From assembly GCA_937900065.1 (NCBI GenBank), contig CALCDS010000063.1, positions 1-11,379 of the forward strand: DNA of 11,379 nucleotides. The letters are read 5' to 3'. The notes beneath the pieces are model-generated. The model was given only the letters and a program-made list of their open reading frames with translations, ran no database searches and was not told where the DNA came from. The stretch is from an uncultured Clostridiaceae bacterium (GTDB lineage Bacteria > Bacillota > Clostridia > Clostridiales > Oxobacteraceae). Every line of letters begins with the position of its first letter. Position 1 is the first letter of the stretch. This document shows, one piece after another, positions 1 to 6,949 of the stretch. The position numbers and the translations under genes are program-made.

Positions 1-7
1 TGTATCA

Positions 8-739
8 TTATAAGTTCATGAATTTTATATATGCGGCAAGCCATGCAAAGCCGCCCACAAAACCGGCGATCACATCGCTTGCATAATGTACGCCCAAATA
101 TATCCTGCTGATGCCAATAAATAATATAATAAACGATATCAAAGCTGAAACCATAACTTTTTGCCAGCCGTCATATAAATTTTTCTTATTATAAATATAA
201 AGTAAAAGGCCGTAAAAAGCTATGCTTATCATGGAATGTCCACTTGGAAAGCTGAAATTGTTTGCATAAGTGAGCTTCAAAAACTCAGGTCTTGCCCTGT
301 GAAATATCAGTTTGAGCAATTCGTTGGTCAGCCATATCAAAAGAGCATTTAGACCCACAATTACACTCGGCCATCTTGTTTTGTTAAAGCCCTTTCTCTT
401 TGAATCATCATTAGTTATATTGTTTTTATCGACCCTATGGTCCCTGATCAAATCAACCACGATAAGCAAAATAGATAATGAGGTGATAAAATATCCCGAG
501 CCAAAATTTGTTATAAACCGCATGAATGAGGTCATACTGCCTGATGCATGCTTTGATAGAAAGTAATATGCTCCATTATCAAGCCATGTGAGCTTTTCAT
601 TTGACATTCCTATGGCAAGCATTATAAAAAGCATTATCGGGAACAATTCCAGTATTGCCATCTTTCTATACTTGCCTTTATATATCAGTGCCGTAACAGC
701 CCAAAGTCCAAAAATAAGCAGCATGACAAACCTGTCCAT
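8..739 (-). CDS. PAP2-family membrane phosphatase (undecaprenyl-PP phosphatase or lipid phosphatase-like)
   Basis: This 243-residue integral membrane protein probably removes a phosphate from a lipid phosphate or diphosphate, such as undecaprenyl diphosphate or phosphatidylglycerol phosphate. The three-part PAP2 signature is intact. Motif one is K143-x6-R150-P151, motif two is PSGH at 165-168, and motif three is S211-R212-x5-H218-x3-D222. H168 and H218 are the expected catalytic histidines. Hydrophobic segments lie near residues 3-20, 28-44, 82-97, 125-145, 168-183, 196-211 and 222-237. A charged loop at about 98-123 is probably cytoplasmic. The start is preceded by a strong GGGAGGG Shine-Dalgarno site. 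The gene follows the deacetylase gene on the same strand after 55 bp, with no terminator seen, so a two-gene cell-envelope operon is likely. The lipid substrate cannot be read from the sequence. Confidence 0.9.
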   Translation of the reverse strand: MDRFVMLLIFGLWAVTALIYKGKYRKMAILELFPIMLFIMLAIGMSNEKLTWLDNGAYYFLSKHASGSMTSFMRFITNFGSGYFITSLSILLIVVDLIRDHRVDKNNITNDDSKRKGFNKTRWPSVIVGLNALLIWLTNELLKLIFHRARPEFLKLTYANNFSFPSGHSMISIAFYGLLLYIYNKKNLYDGWQKVMVSALISFIILFIGISRIYLGVHYASDVIAGFVGGFAWLAAYIKFMNL

Positions 740-794
740 TTATCTACCCTCCCTCATTACAAATAAAGTTTACTCCAAATGGACAATTAATCAA

Positions 795-1571
795 TCACAT
801 ATCAAGAATTCTAAACTGATAGCTGCTGTCTTTTAAATATTTTATTATCATATTCAGAGCATCAGCGCTGGTTTTGGATACGGCGTGCAAAAGTATGACA
901 GCACCATTGTGGCAGTTCTCTACAACATTATTATAAATATATGCAGCCTCTTTGCCTTCAACCCAGTCAACGCATGCCACACTCCAAAATACTGTTTTAT
1001 ATCCTGTTTCGCTGGCTGCTTTCATAACTTTTTCAGACCATTCTTCATATGGAAGTCTTAGATATTTCATGGATATTCCGTATTCTTTCTGCACTGCATC
1101 ATGAAGATCCAATATTTCTCTTTTAATCCTATACTCAGTTAAGCCATTTAAATGCCTGTAGTTAGCAGTATGATTTTGAAGCGAATGCCCTTCATCTATA
1201 ATTCTGTCAACTATTTCAGGATTATTTTCAAGATAGGAAGATACTATGAAAAAAGTGGCTTTTACATTGTTTCTTTTAAGCACATCCAATACGGCCTTGG
1301 TATTCCCGGATTCATATCCTAAATCTATTGTAAGGTATATTGACTTGCTTTCAGGATCGCCAACATAAACGCCTTTATATTTTGATAAAATAGCTCTTGC
1401 TTGTTCAGGTATGTCAGGCTGCTTGTGAGTTTTATTTTTTTTTACTTCCCATCCATGGTTTGTATCGTCAATATCACTTCCTCTAAATGCAGTGTATATG
1501 TGATCTCTAGTTGCAGGCATGACACACAATAACGATATGATAGCCAGCACAAATACAAATAATCGCTTCAT
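795..1571 (-). CDS. PdaA-like polysaccharide deacetylase, secreted or membrane-anchored, with degenerate metal-site motifs
   Basis: This 258-residue protein resembles the PdaA branch of the NodB/carbohydrate esterase 4 fold, which deacetylates peptidoglycan N-acetylmuramic acid. It begins with a signal peptide or anchor (KR followed by a hydrophobic run, residues 4-20), so it acts outside the membrane. The PdaA-type N-terminal GW (40-41) and linker are present. NodB motifs follow: TIDLGYESG (81-89), NHTANYRH (133-140), RLP (172-174), VDW (201-203) and LLHAVSK (227-233). The base Asp83, first His134, Asp202 and His229 are kept. Leu84 replaces the usual Asp/Asn, and the second zinc histidine expected at 138 is Tyr, with a His two residues later. 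Activity is therefore uncertain. The start has GGGAGAG upstream. It is the first gene of a pair with the PAP2 phosphatase. Confidence 0.85.
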   Translation of the reverse strand: MKRLFVFVLAIISLLCVMPATRDHIYTAFRGSDIDDTNHGWEVKKNKTHKQPDIPEQARAILSKYKGVYVGDPESKSIYLTIDLGYESGNTKAVLDVLKRNNVKATFFIVSSYLENNPEIVDRIIDEGHSLQNHTANYRHLNGLTEYRIKREILDLHDAVQKEYGISMKYLRLPYEEWSEKVMKAASETGYKTVFWSVACVDWVEGKEAAYIYNNVVENCHNGAVILLHAVSKTSADALNMIIKYLKDSSYQFRILDM

Positions 1572-1659
1572 AATATATCTCTCCCATAAAGTATTTTATA
1601 TCACGAATATTATTTGCATATATGCTTTATATAAAACATAACCTAATTCCATGTAATCA

Positions 1660-1735
1660 CAATCCATATAACCTTTTGATATATAAAATGCAATCCATGC
1701 AAAGCAAGTTAAGACTTTACATACCGAAGTTAAGA
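1660..1735. repeat. Two short direct-repeat pairs in the pda-pepT divergent region
   Basis: AAGTTAAGA occurs at 1706-1714 and 1727-1735, 21 bp apart, which is two helical turns. CAATCCAT occurs at 1660-1667 and 1691-1698, 31 bp apart, about three turns. The AAGTTAAGA copies flank the proposed pepT -35 element, so they are a possible regulator site. In such AT-rich DNA a chance origin is also possible. Confidence 0.35.
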
Positions 1736-1744
1736 TGTTAATTT
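1716..1744 (+). promoter_or_regulatory. Candidate sigma-A promoter for pepT
   Basis: TTTACA (1716-1721) and TAATTT (1739-1744) are separated by 17 bp, which fits a weak sigma-A promoter reading toward pepT with a leader of roughly 90-110 nt. The -10 match is poor and other AT-rich choices exist nearby. The rest of the 270-bp divergent region (1572-1841) shows AT-rich stretches and a GCATATATGC palindrome near 1617-1626 but no gene. Confidence 0.35.
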
Positions 1745-1841
1745 ATTAATATAAGCTGTTTCCTATTGATAAACTCTCAATTATGAATAACCTTGGTTGA
1801 TTTTCTACCTGATTTTGAAATTAAAGTAGAGGTACACTATA

Positions 1842-3086
1842 ATGAAAGGAAGTAATAAAGTGGAAAAAGTAGTTGAAAGATTTTTGAAATACATAAAATA
1901 TGATACAAGTTCCAAAGATGACCAGGAAACCTACCCAAGCACCCCAGGACAGCTTTTGCTCCTAAAAGACATTGAAAAAGAGCTTATATCAATGGGAATG
2001 CAGAATGTAACAACCGACAAATACGGTTATGTCTTTGCAATGTTGGCACCAAATATCGATAAAAACATACCAACAATAGGATTCATAGCCCATGTGGATA
2101 CCAGCCCTGAAATATCCGGCAAAGATATTAAACCCCAAATCATTGAGAATTATGACGGAAATGATATCTTGCTTAACAAACTGCAAAATATAGTGCTTTC
2201 ACCCAAAGATTTTCCTGAACTTAAAGACTATATAGGGCAGACCATAATAACCACGGATGGTACGACCCTCCTTGGCGCAGATGACAAAGCAGGCGTTGCG
2301 GAAATAATAACCGCAATGGAATATCTGATAGAACACCCTGAAATAAAGCACGGCAAAATAATGATAGGCCTTACATTGGATGAAGAAGTTGGCCGCGGAG
2401 TCGACTTTTTTGATGTGAAAAGATTCAATTCCAAATTTGCATATACGGTTGACGGCGGAGCCATTGGTGAACTCGAATGCGAAAATTTCAATGCAGCCAG
2501 GGCTGATGTAATTATAACAGGCAAAAACACACACCCAGGTTCGGCAAAAGGCGTCATGGTAAATTCCATACTAATAGGAGCTGAATTTATAAATTCATTC
2601 CCTGATGATGAGACACCTGGAACTACGGAAGGATATCAAGGTTTTTATCATGTTTATGAAACTAGCGGAAGTGTAGACAGCCTATCCATGAAATACATAT
2701 TAAGGGATTTTACAATGGATGGTTTAAACTCTAAAAAGGAATACATGAAAAACGTCACAGATAAATTAAACAAAAAATATGGAAAAGGCACTGTAAAGGT
2801 GAAAATAAAAGACCAGTACTATAATATGGCCGAGAAGATAAAAGAAAACAAGGACACTGTTGATATAGCATATAAGGCCATTCAGGAATGCGGAATAAAG
2901 CCAAAAGTTGCACCTATAAGAGGCGGCACAGATGGTGCAAGGCTCTCATACATGGGGCTTCCGACTCCCAACCTATTCACAGGAGGCTACAACTTTCACG
3001 GAAGATATGAATATATACCCGTTCCTTCAATGGTAAAAGCAGTTGAAGTAATTATAAAAATTTCAGAGCTTTATGCTGCCAAATAA
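1842..3086 (+). CDS. pepT: Peptidase T (tripeptide aminopeptidase, M20 family)
   Basis: PepT is a cytoplasmic di-zinc aminopeptidase that releases the N-terminal residue from tripeptides, in the last stage of peptide use. The 414-residue length matches the family. Metal and catalytic residues are all visible: H84 and D86 in HVDTS, D147 in GADDKAG, the general-base pair E181-E182 in TLDEEVGRG, D204 in YTVDGG, and H386 in NFHGRYEY near the C-terminus. The lid or dimerisation domain lies between about residues 210 and 340. Two starts are possible: ATG at 1842 (GAGGT upstream, 8-nt spacer) or GTG at 1860 (AAGGAAG upstream). The GTG start gives MEKVVERF, which fits the usual PepT N-terminus better. 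It is the only plus-strand gene here and stands alone before a strong terminator. Confidence 0.95.
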   Translation: MKGSNKVEKVVERFLKYIKYDTSSKDDQETYPSTPGQLLLLKDIEKELISMGMQNVTTDKYGYVFAMLAPNIDKNIPTIGFIAHVDTSPEISGKDIKPQIIENYDGNDILLNKLQNIVLSPKDFPELKDYIGQTIITTDGTTLLGADDKAGVAEIITAMEYLIEHPEIKHGKIMIGLTLDEEVGRGVDFFDVKRFNSKFAYTVDGGAIGELECENFNAARADVIITGKNTHPGSAKGVMVNSILIGAEFINSFPDDETPGTTEGYQGFYHVYETSGSVDSLSMKYILRDFTMDGLNSKKEYMKNVTDKLNKKYGKGTVKVKIKDQYYNMAEKIKENKDTVDIAYKAIQECGIKPKVAPIRGGTDGARLSYMGLPTPNLFTGGYNFHGRYEYIPVPSMVKAVEVIIKISELYAAK

Positions 3087-3104
3087 AATGCATATACAGA
3101 TACC

Positions 3105-3153
3105 AATATATGAATAAAAGGAGAGGAAAATCCTCTCCTTTTATTCATATATT
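3105..3153. terminator. Bidirectional intrinsic terminator between pepT and hsp20
   Basis: A perfect 23-bp inverted repeat (3105-3127 with 3131-3153) closes on a 3-nt AAA loop. Its GC-rich core GGAGAGG/CCTCTCC is followed by TTTTATT on either strand, so it can stop transcription from pepT (+) and from hsp20 (-). Confidence 0.92.
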
Positions 3154-3181
3154 TTAAACTTATGCTTTTTTGAGTTTAGGC

Positions 3182-3625
3182 CTATTCAATGCGAATCTTT
3201 CTTTTTTTCTCGTCGTTTCCCTTATTCAACTTTGGAAGAACGATTTTCAGCACTCCGTCCTTAAAGGAAGCATCTATTTTGCTGTCATCCACATTATCTA
3301 TATAGAAGCTTCTCCTAAGTTCGCCATAATGCCTTTCATGTCTGATGTAATCCTGCCTTTTATCCTCTATGCGCTCATCCCTCTTTGCGCTTATAGTCAA
3401 CTGGTTGTTGTAAAACTCGATATCTATATTATTTTTATCTACTCCAGGCAAATCTGCTTCCACAAGATAATTGTCGTCGGTTTCTTTTAAATCCACTCTA
3501 AAGCTGTTGTTCATACCGCTAAACATTGGATAGAAATCATCATCAAAAAAGTTTCTTAAAAATGGTGAGAAAAATTCATCCTTTGAATTTAAATTATTTT
3601 TTCTAAATGGCATCATACCAAACAT
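3182..3625 (-). CDS. Small heat-shock protein, Hsp20/alpha-crystallin family
   Basis: This is an ATP-independent cytoplasmic holdase that binds unfolding proteins and forms oligomers. The 147-residue protein has a short N-terminal arm rich in Phe, Met and Asn (residues 1-40), then the alpha-crystallin domain from about residue 42. Recognisable elements are EADLPGVDKNNIDIE, the LRRSFYI strand, and the signature A-x-F-x-DGVL-x-I-x-LPK. The C-terminal tail ends KIRIE and so carries the IxI oligomerisation motif. AAGGAGTG upstream of the ATG is a strong ribosome site. The gene is monocistronic, bounded by the palindromic terminator downstream and its own promoter with a CtsR operator upstream, so heat or protein-damage induction is expected. 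Confidence 0.95.
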   Translation of the reverse strand: MFGMMPFRKNNLNSKDEFFSPFLRNFFDDDFYPMFSGMNNSFRVDLKETDDNYLVEADLPGVDKNNIDIEFYNNQLTISAKRDERIEDKRQDYIRHERHYGELRRSFYIDNVDDSKIDASFKDGVLKIVLPKLNKGNDEKKRKIRIE

Positions 3626-3671
3626 TTTTAATTCACTCCTTTTGATTTATATATTCTTAACTTACAGCTAT

Positions 3672-3700
3672 ATAATAGAGCAAAGGTCAAAGATAGTCAA
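3672..3700 (-). promoter_or_regulatory. Sigma-A promoter of hsp20
   Basis: On the minus strand, TTGACT (-35, 3700-3695) and TATTAT (-10, 3677-3672) are separated by exactly 17 bp. The predicted start is near 3665, giving a leader of about 40 nt before the hsp20 ATG. The -35 element lies inside the CtsR operator. Confidence 0.8.
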
Positions 3701-3701
3701 A
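3685..3701. promoter_or_regulatory. CtsR operator (heptad direct repeat)
   Basis: GGTCAAA-GAT-AGTCAAA matches the CtsR consensus of two (A/G)GTCAAA heptads separated by three bases. It covers the -35 and part of the spacer of the hsp20 promoter, the expected position for repression that is relieved on heat stress. No ctsR gene lies in the window, so the repressor must be encoded elsewhere. Confidence 0.88.
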
Positions 3702-3833
3702 GTCTAAATCTATCTATCTTAAATAATAAATCAACGATTTATTTAGAAATATTATCCTAATAAGTTTTTTTAATAATATTTTCAAATTTTTAAGCCGTTT
3801 TAGCCAAATTCGCATTAAAATATAAATGGCAAT

Positions 3834-3877
3834 AAAAAAATGCAGCATCCAAAGATCAGTCCTTGAAATGCTGCATG
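3834..3877 (-). terminator. Intrinsic terminator of the larA transcription unit
   Basis: Read on the minus strand, ATGCAGCAT (3877-3869) pairs perfectly with ATGCTGCAT (3848-3840) across a 20-nt loop. It is followed directly by a T-rich tract (3840-3834). It lies about 12 bp after the larA stop and separates larA from the hsp20 promoter. Confidence 0.85.
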
Positions 3878-3888
3878 AATCCACACAA

Positions 3889-5139
3889 TCACTTCTCTAA
3901 AATCGGTAAAATCGAGCCGCCATTAGGTATCAAAATAACTTTTGCATCTTCACCCATTTCTTTATAAGCATAATCCAGTGCACTTTGCACATCATTGAAC
4001 GGTTCCAAGAAAATATCCTTTACAAGTTTGGGATTTAGTTCAGATACAAGAAACACTTTGGCATTTTGCAGAACCATTGCAATCGCTGCGGCCTTGTGGC
4101 CTCCAAGCTTAAAGTTGCTTTTGATTTTTTTAATCAATTCTTCCGGATCTTTAGCTTTTAAAAGCCATTCTTCAAATGTCTTTTCACCCAAACCTTCCCT
4201 GCAGGATGCGACAAGTATTATTATCCCTGCTTTTTTGACTGCATACTTGGCATTATCCAATGCCTTTTGAGCCTGGTAAAGATTGATATCTTTCGGATAC
4301 CCGCCTATTGAGGTAACGACTATATCCGCTTTTTCTTTGAAAGGTATCTTATAAAAACTGTCAAGGAATCTGCAGCCTTCCCTGTGCGCATCTATATAAT
4401 CCCCTGCAACTGCTTTTATAATTTCCTTTTTTTCATCAAGGACCACATTCACAATAAAGTCTATGGGTATGAATTTTATTGCATCTTCTATATCTTTTCT
4501 TACCGGATTGGTTATGATATTGCCTGCATGGGCAGCCTCTTCAACCATTCTGCTGTGATTTGCCTGTATGGCTTCACGGGTTGAAACGCCCGGCATGATG
4601 GCTTTAGCGCCGCCGCTGTAGCCTGCAAAGTAATGATATTCTATATTTCCGAGACAGATCCTTCTGTCGGCTTTAACAACCGGTGTAAAAATATCAACCG
4701 GAGTATTGTTATCAGTATATCCCAAATGCACAAAATCATTTGAATCGCTGTCTATACAGTTTATCTTGTTATAAATATCTTCGCCTACAAGATACCTTTT
4801 TTCTTCCTCAGTCTGTTTTCTATGGCTTCCCAATGCAAATACAATAGTTATGTCCTCATTTTTCACTCCTGCTCTATATAGCTCCTCAAGTACAATTGGA
4901 AGTACTGTCCTGCTCGGCATAGGACGCGTTATATCGCTGGTTATGACTGCTATTTTCTCTCCCGGTTTAACTATTTCATAGAGTTTCTTTGTTCCTATTG
5001 GATTTTCCAATGCTCTCTTTACTTCAGATGCACCTGTTAACTTTACTTTTACTTTATTTGCATGGAAAATCCCTATCAAATTTTTATCGTCTATATTGAC
5101 TTTTACAGTGGTTTTTGCAAAGCCTAAATCATATTCCAT
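3889..5139 (-). CDS. larA: LarA-family lactate racemase-like protein (nickel-pincer 2-hydroxyacid racemase/epimerase)
   Basis: LarA interconverts D- and L-lactate with a covalently bound nickel-pincer nucleotide, and homologues act on other 2-hydroxy acids. The 416-residue length is typical. Expected active-site positions are present: H106 in GSHRKQT, H169 in YHYFAGYSGGAK, pincer-attaching K179, and H195 in NHSRM. The N-terminal part includes ITSDITRPMPS (66-76), a conserved LarA element. The ribosome site is GAGAGG. It follows the iolE'-iolG' remnant after 56 bp on the same strand with no clear terminator, so it may once have been part of an inositol or sugar-acid operon, and its substrate may not be lactate. 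The cofactor-making larB, larC and larE are not here. Its own terminator follows directly. Confidence 0.85.
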   Translation of the reverse strand: MEYDLGFAKTTVKVNIDDKNLIGIFHANKVKVKLTGASEVKRALENPIGTKKLYEIVKPGEKIAVITSDITRPMPSRTVLPIVLEELYRAGVKNEDITIVFALGSHRKQTEEEKRYLVGEDIYNKINCIDSDSNDFVHLGYTDNNTPVDIFTPVVKADRRICLGNIEYHYFAGYSGGAKAIMPGVSTREAIQANHSRMVEEAAHAGNIITNPVRKDIEDAIKFIPIDFIVNVVLDEKKEIIKAVAGDYIDAHREGCRFLDSFYKIPFKEKADIVVTSIGGYPKDINLYQAQKALDNAKYAVKKAGIIILVASCREGLGEKTFEEWLLKAKDPEELIKKIKSNFKLGGHKAAAIAMVLQNAKVFLVSELNPKLVKDIFLEPFNDVQSALDYAYKEMGEDAKVILIPNGGSILPILEK

Positions 5140-5195
5140 ACTGATACCTCTCTTTGCAAAGCAGCGGACAGATTATTCTGCCTGCCTTTTTGTTT

Positions 5196-5999
5196 TCATA
5201 ATTCGATATCCTCTGCTTTAACCGGCCTGTTTTCCAAATACGACTTTTTAGCCGCAAGCCCTATGAGAACAGGCTTTAGGCCATCCATTCCGCTCACCGG
5301 AGTATCCGTATCATTTTTTACGGCATCAAAGAACTCCCTGAGTTCTTCCACAAAGGAGTCCTTATATCTTTCCAGGAAGAAATATTTAGGTTTTTCAGAA
5401 AATACTCCGTCTTCAGTGCTAAGCACTGCCGAAGAGTCGGTATCATTGCTTACGGTCACAGAGCCTTTTGAGCCAAACACTTCCACTCTTTGATCATACC
5501 CATATGCAGCTTTTCTGCTGTTATCTATGACACCTATCGCTCCATTTTTAAATTTTAAAGTTATTATTGCAGTATCCACGTCCCCTGCGTCTCCTATTGC
5601 AGAATCGATAAGAACTGCAGCATTTGTATAAACTTCCTTTACATCGCTTCCTGAAAGATATCTTACCATATCAAAATCATGGATAGTCATATCAAGGAAT
5701 ATACCGCCCGATACTTTAACATATGAAATTGGAGGTGCTTCCGGGTCCCTTGAAGTGACCTTTATTATTTGCGGCTCTCCAATCTTTCCTGCCTGAACCA
5801 GGTATGGGTTTGCCTTCGCAGGATCCTGTTCGGCTTCTACAATAAACCATCCTTCATAGTCATTATCTTCGAGTATCTTAAATAGCGGCTTAAAATCAAT
5901 GCACCCATCCCCTGGTACTGTGAACACTCCCCTTCTGACACCGCCAAATAAACTCATTTTTTGGTATATTCTTAAGTAGTGGTGTAAATTTCGTGGCAC
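5196..5999 (-). pseudogene. Chimeric iolE'-'iolG' remnant (inosose dehydratase C-terminus joined to inositol 2-dehydrogenase C-terminus)
   Basis: The 267-codon open frame is not one normal protein. Residues about 14-65 match the end of IolE (2-keto-myo-inositol dehydratase), notably GVFTVPGDGCIDFKP and EAEQDPAKANP. From about residue 67 (LVQAGKIGEPQ) it matches the second half of a GFO/IDH-type inositol 2-dehydrogenase (IolG), through the catalytic-helix motif DMTIHDFD (103-110) to the usual C-terminus. Missing are the catalytic body of IolE, the last codons of IolE, and the whole IolG Rossmann domain with its GxGxxG and EKP lysine motifs. It therefore cannot bind NAD in the normal way or carry out either reaction. 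The frame is open across the junction at about 5802-5807, so an in-frame deletion is likely. No good ribosome site precedes the ATG at 5999. Upstream sequence stops resembling iolE near 5980. Confidence 0.85.
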
Positions 6000-6157
6000 A
6001 AACTTGACAAGACGCTATCTGGCAACATTTTCCCACATCATAGACCTGCCGAAATTCAAAGTCCTTTTTTCCACCTTATGCTTTGCATTGTTATTTTCCA
6101 ATACATAGCGGATAGGTGCTTATAAAAGCGATGTTCCTTGATCTGGTTTAGCATTGT
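5983..6157. other. Non-coding stretch, possible insertion-sequence remnant truncating iolE
   Basis: iolE-like coding stops abruptly near 5980. What follows has stop codons in the reading frames I checked and no similarity I can name. It begins TGTAAATTTCGTGGCACAAA on the plus strand, and a TG start is typical of IS21-like and some other element ends. I see no partner inverted repeat or transposase gene. No convincing terminator for the fnr-like gene, which ends at 6158, is visible here either. Confidence 0.3.
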
Positions 6158-6904
6158 TTATGCATCATAAAGCCCATCCAAATCCAAAATTTTAATCTTC
6201 CTATGAGGCCCTTGTCTGATATACCCCTCATCTTCAAGTTCAGATAGCTTCCGGCTAATCGTTTCAGGAGTAGTCCCTAAATATGAAGCCAGATCCTTTT
6301 TGCTCATTGGCAGCACAAATTCCATAGATCCATCTTTCTTATTTACACACTCAGTCAGGAAAGAAGCTATCCGTGTTTCAACCTTCTCTGTCGAGACACG
6401 GGCCGTCTGCTTTTCCGACTCCTCCAGCCTTCTTGAAAACTCGGATAAAATCTTTAATGAAATCGAAGGAAATTTCATCAAAAGATTCTGTAAATCGCTC
6501 CGGGTAATCATGCAGACTTTCGTATCCTCCACTGCTTCGGCATATGATTCATGGATTGATTCGCTGAATAATGCCAGCTCACCTGTAAAATCACCCGGCT
6601 TTAATATGCGGACCAGCTGTTCCTTTCCGGATTCGGATAAACGGTAAATTCTAATCCTGCCGCTTCTTACAATATAGAGTGAATCTGATTTATCCCCTGC
6701 ACTGTAGACAATCTCCCCTTTTTTGTATGAGCTTGATTTAATCACTTCCACGATTTCATCCATCTGCTCATCCTCAAGATGATTAAAAATAGGAACCAGG
6801 GAAACACAGGACTCATGATGTCCATTTCCATAACCATGGTTATGTGCGCAGTGGCCATAAGCGCATTTATCGCGGTTAAGTTTATAGTTTTCCTCTTTTC
6901 CCAT
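6158..6904 (-). CDS. Crp/Fnr-family regulator with Cys/His-rich N-terminus (FNR-like)
   Basis: This 248-residue regulator has a cyclic-nucleotide-binding-type beta-barrel (about 36-150), a dimerisation helix, and a C-terminal winged helix-turn-helix. The recognition helix reads TPETISRKLSEL, keeping the E-x2-SR pattern that in FNR reads TTGAT half-sites. Before the barrel are C14, C19 and C33, in a stretch also rich in His (H18, H21, H23, H29, H30). A fourth cysteine, C131 in TKVCMI, aligns with the fourth cluster ligand of E. coli FNR (MVCEI). A redox- or oxygen-sensing iron-sulfur cluster is thus plausible, and metal binding by the His/Cys stretch is an alternative. AAGGAAGTG precedes the ATG. 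It is the third gene after the HMA protein and the P1B ATPase, 45 bp from the ATPase stop, and probably controls that operon through the FNR box at 9269-9282. Confidence 0.9.
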   Translation of the reverse strand: MGKEENYKLNRDKCAYGHCAHNHGYGNGHHESCVSLVPIFNHLEDEQMDEIVEVIKSSSYKKGEIVYSAGDKSDSLYIVRSGRIRIYRLSESGKEQLVRILKPGDFTGELALFSESIHESYAEAVEDTKVCMITRSDLQNLLMKFPSISLKILSEFSRRLEESEKQTARVSTEKVETRIASFLTECVNKKDGSMEFVLPMSKKDLASYLGTTPETISRKLSELEDEGYIRQGPHRKIKILDLDGLYDA

Positions 6905-6949
6905 ATTATCACTTCCTTAACTTCTCATTTTTCCAAAACTTATTTGATG

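Noticed and set aside
312..836. Two plus-strand open frames opposite the PAP2 and deacetylase genes
   Set aside because: They are short, antisense to well-supported genes and show no recognisable domain.
1766..1780. TTGAT...CTCAA near pepT as a second FNR-like site
   Set aside because: The right arm is TCTCAA rather than ATCAA and the spacing does not fit the consensus.
3725..3743. AATAAATC-AAC-GATTTATT inverted repeat upstream of hsp20
   Set aside because: It is purely AT-rich, lies upstream of the CtsR-controlled promoter and has no T tract or known regulator motif. It may be chance.
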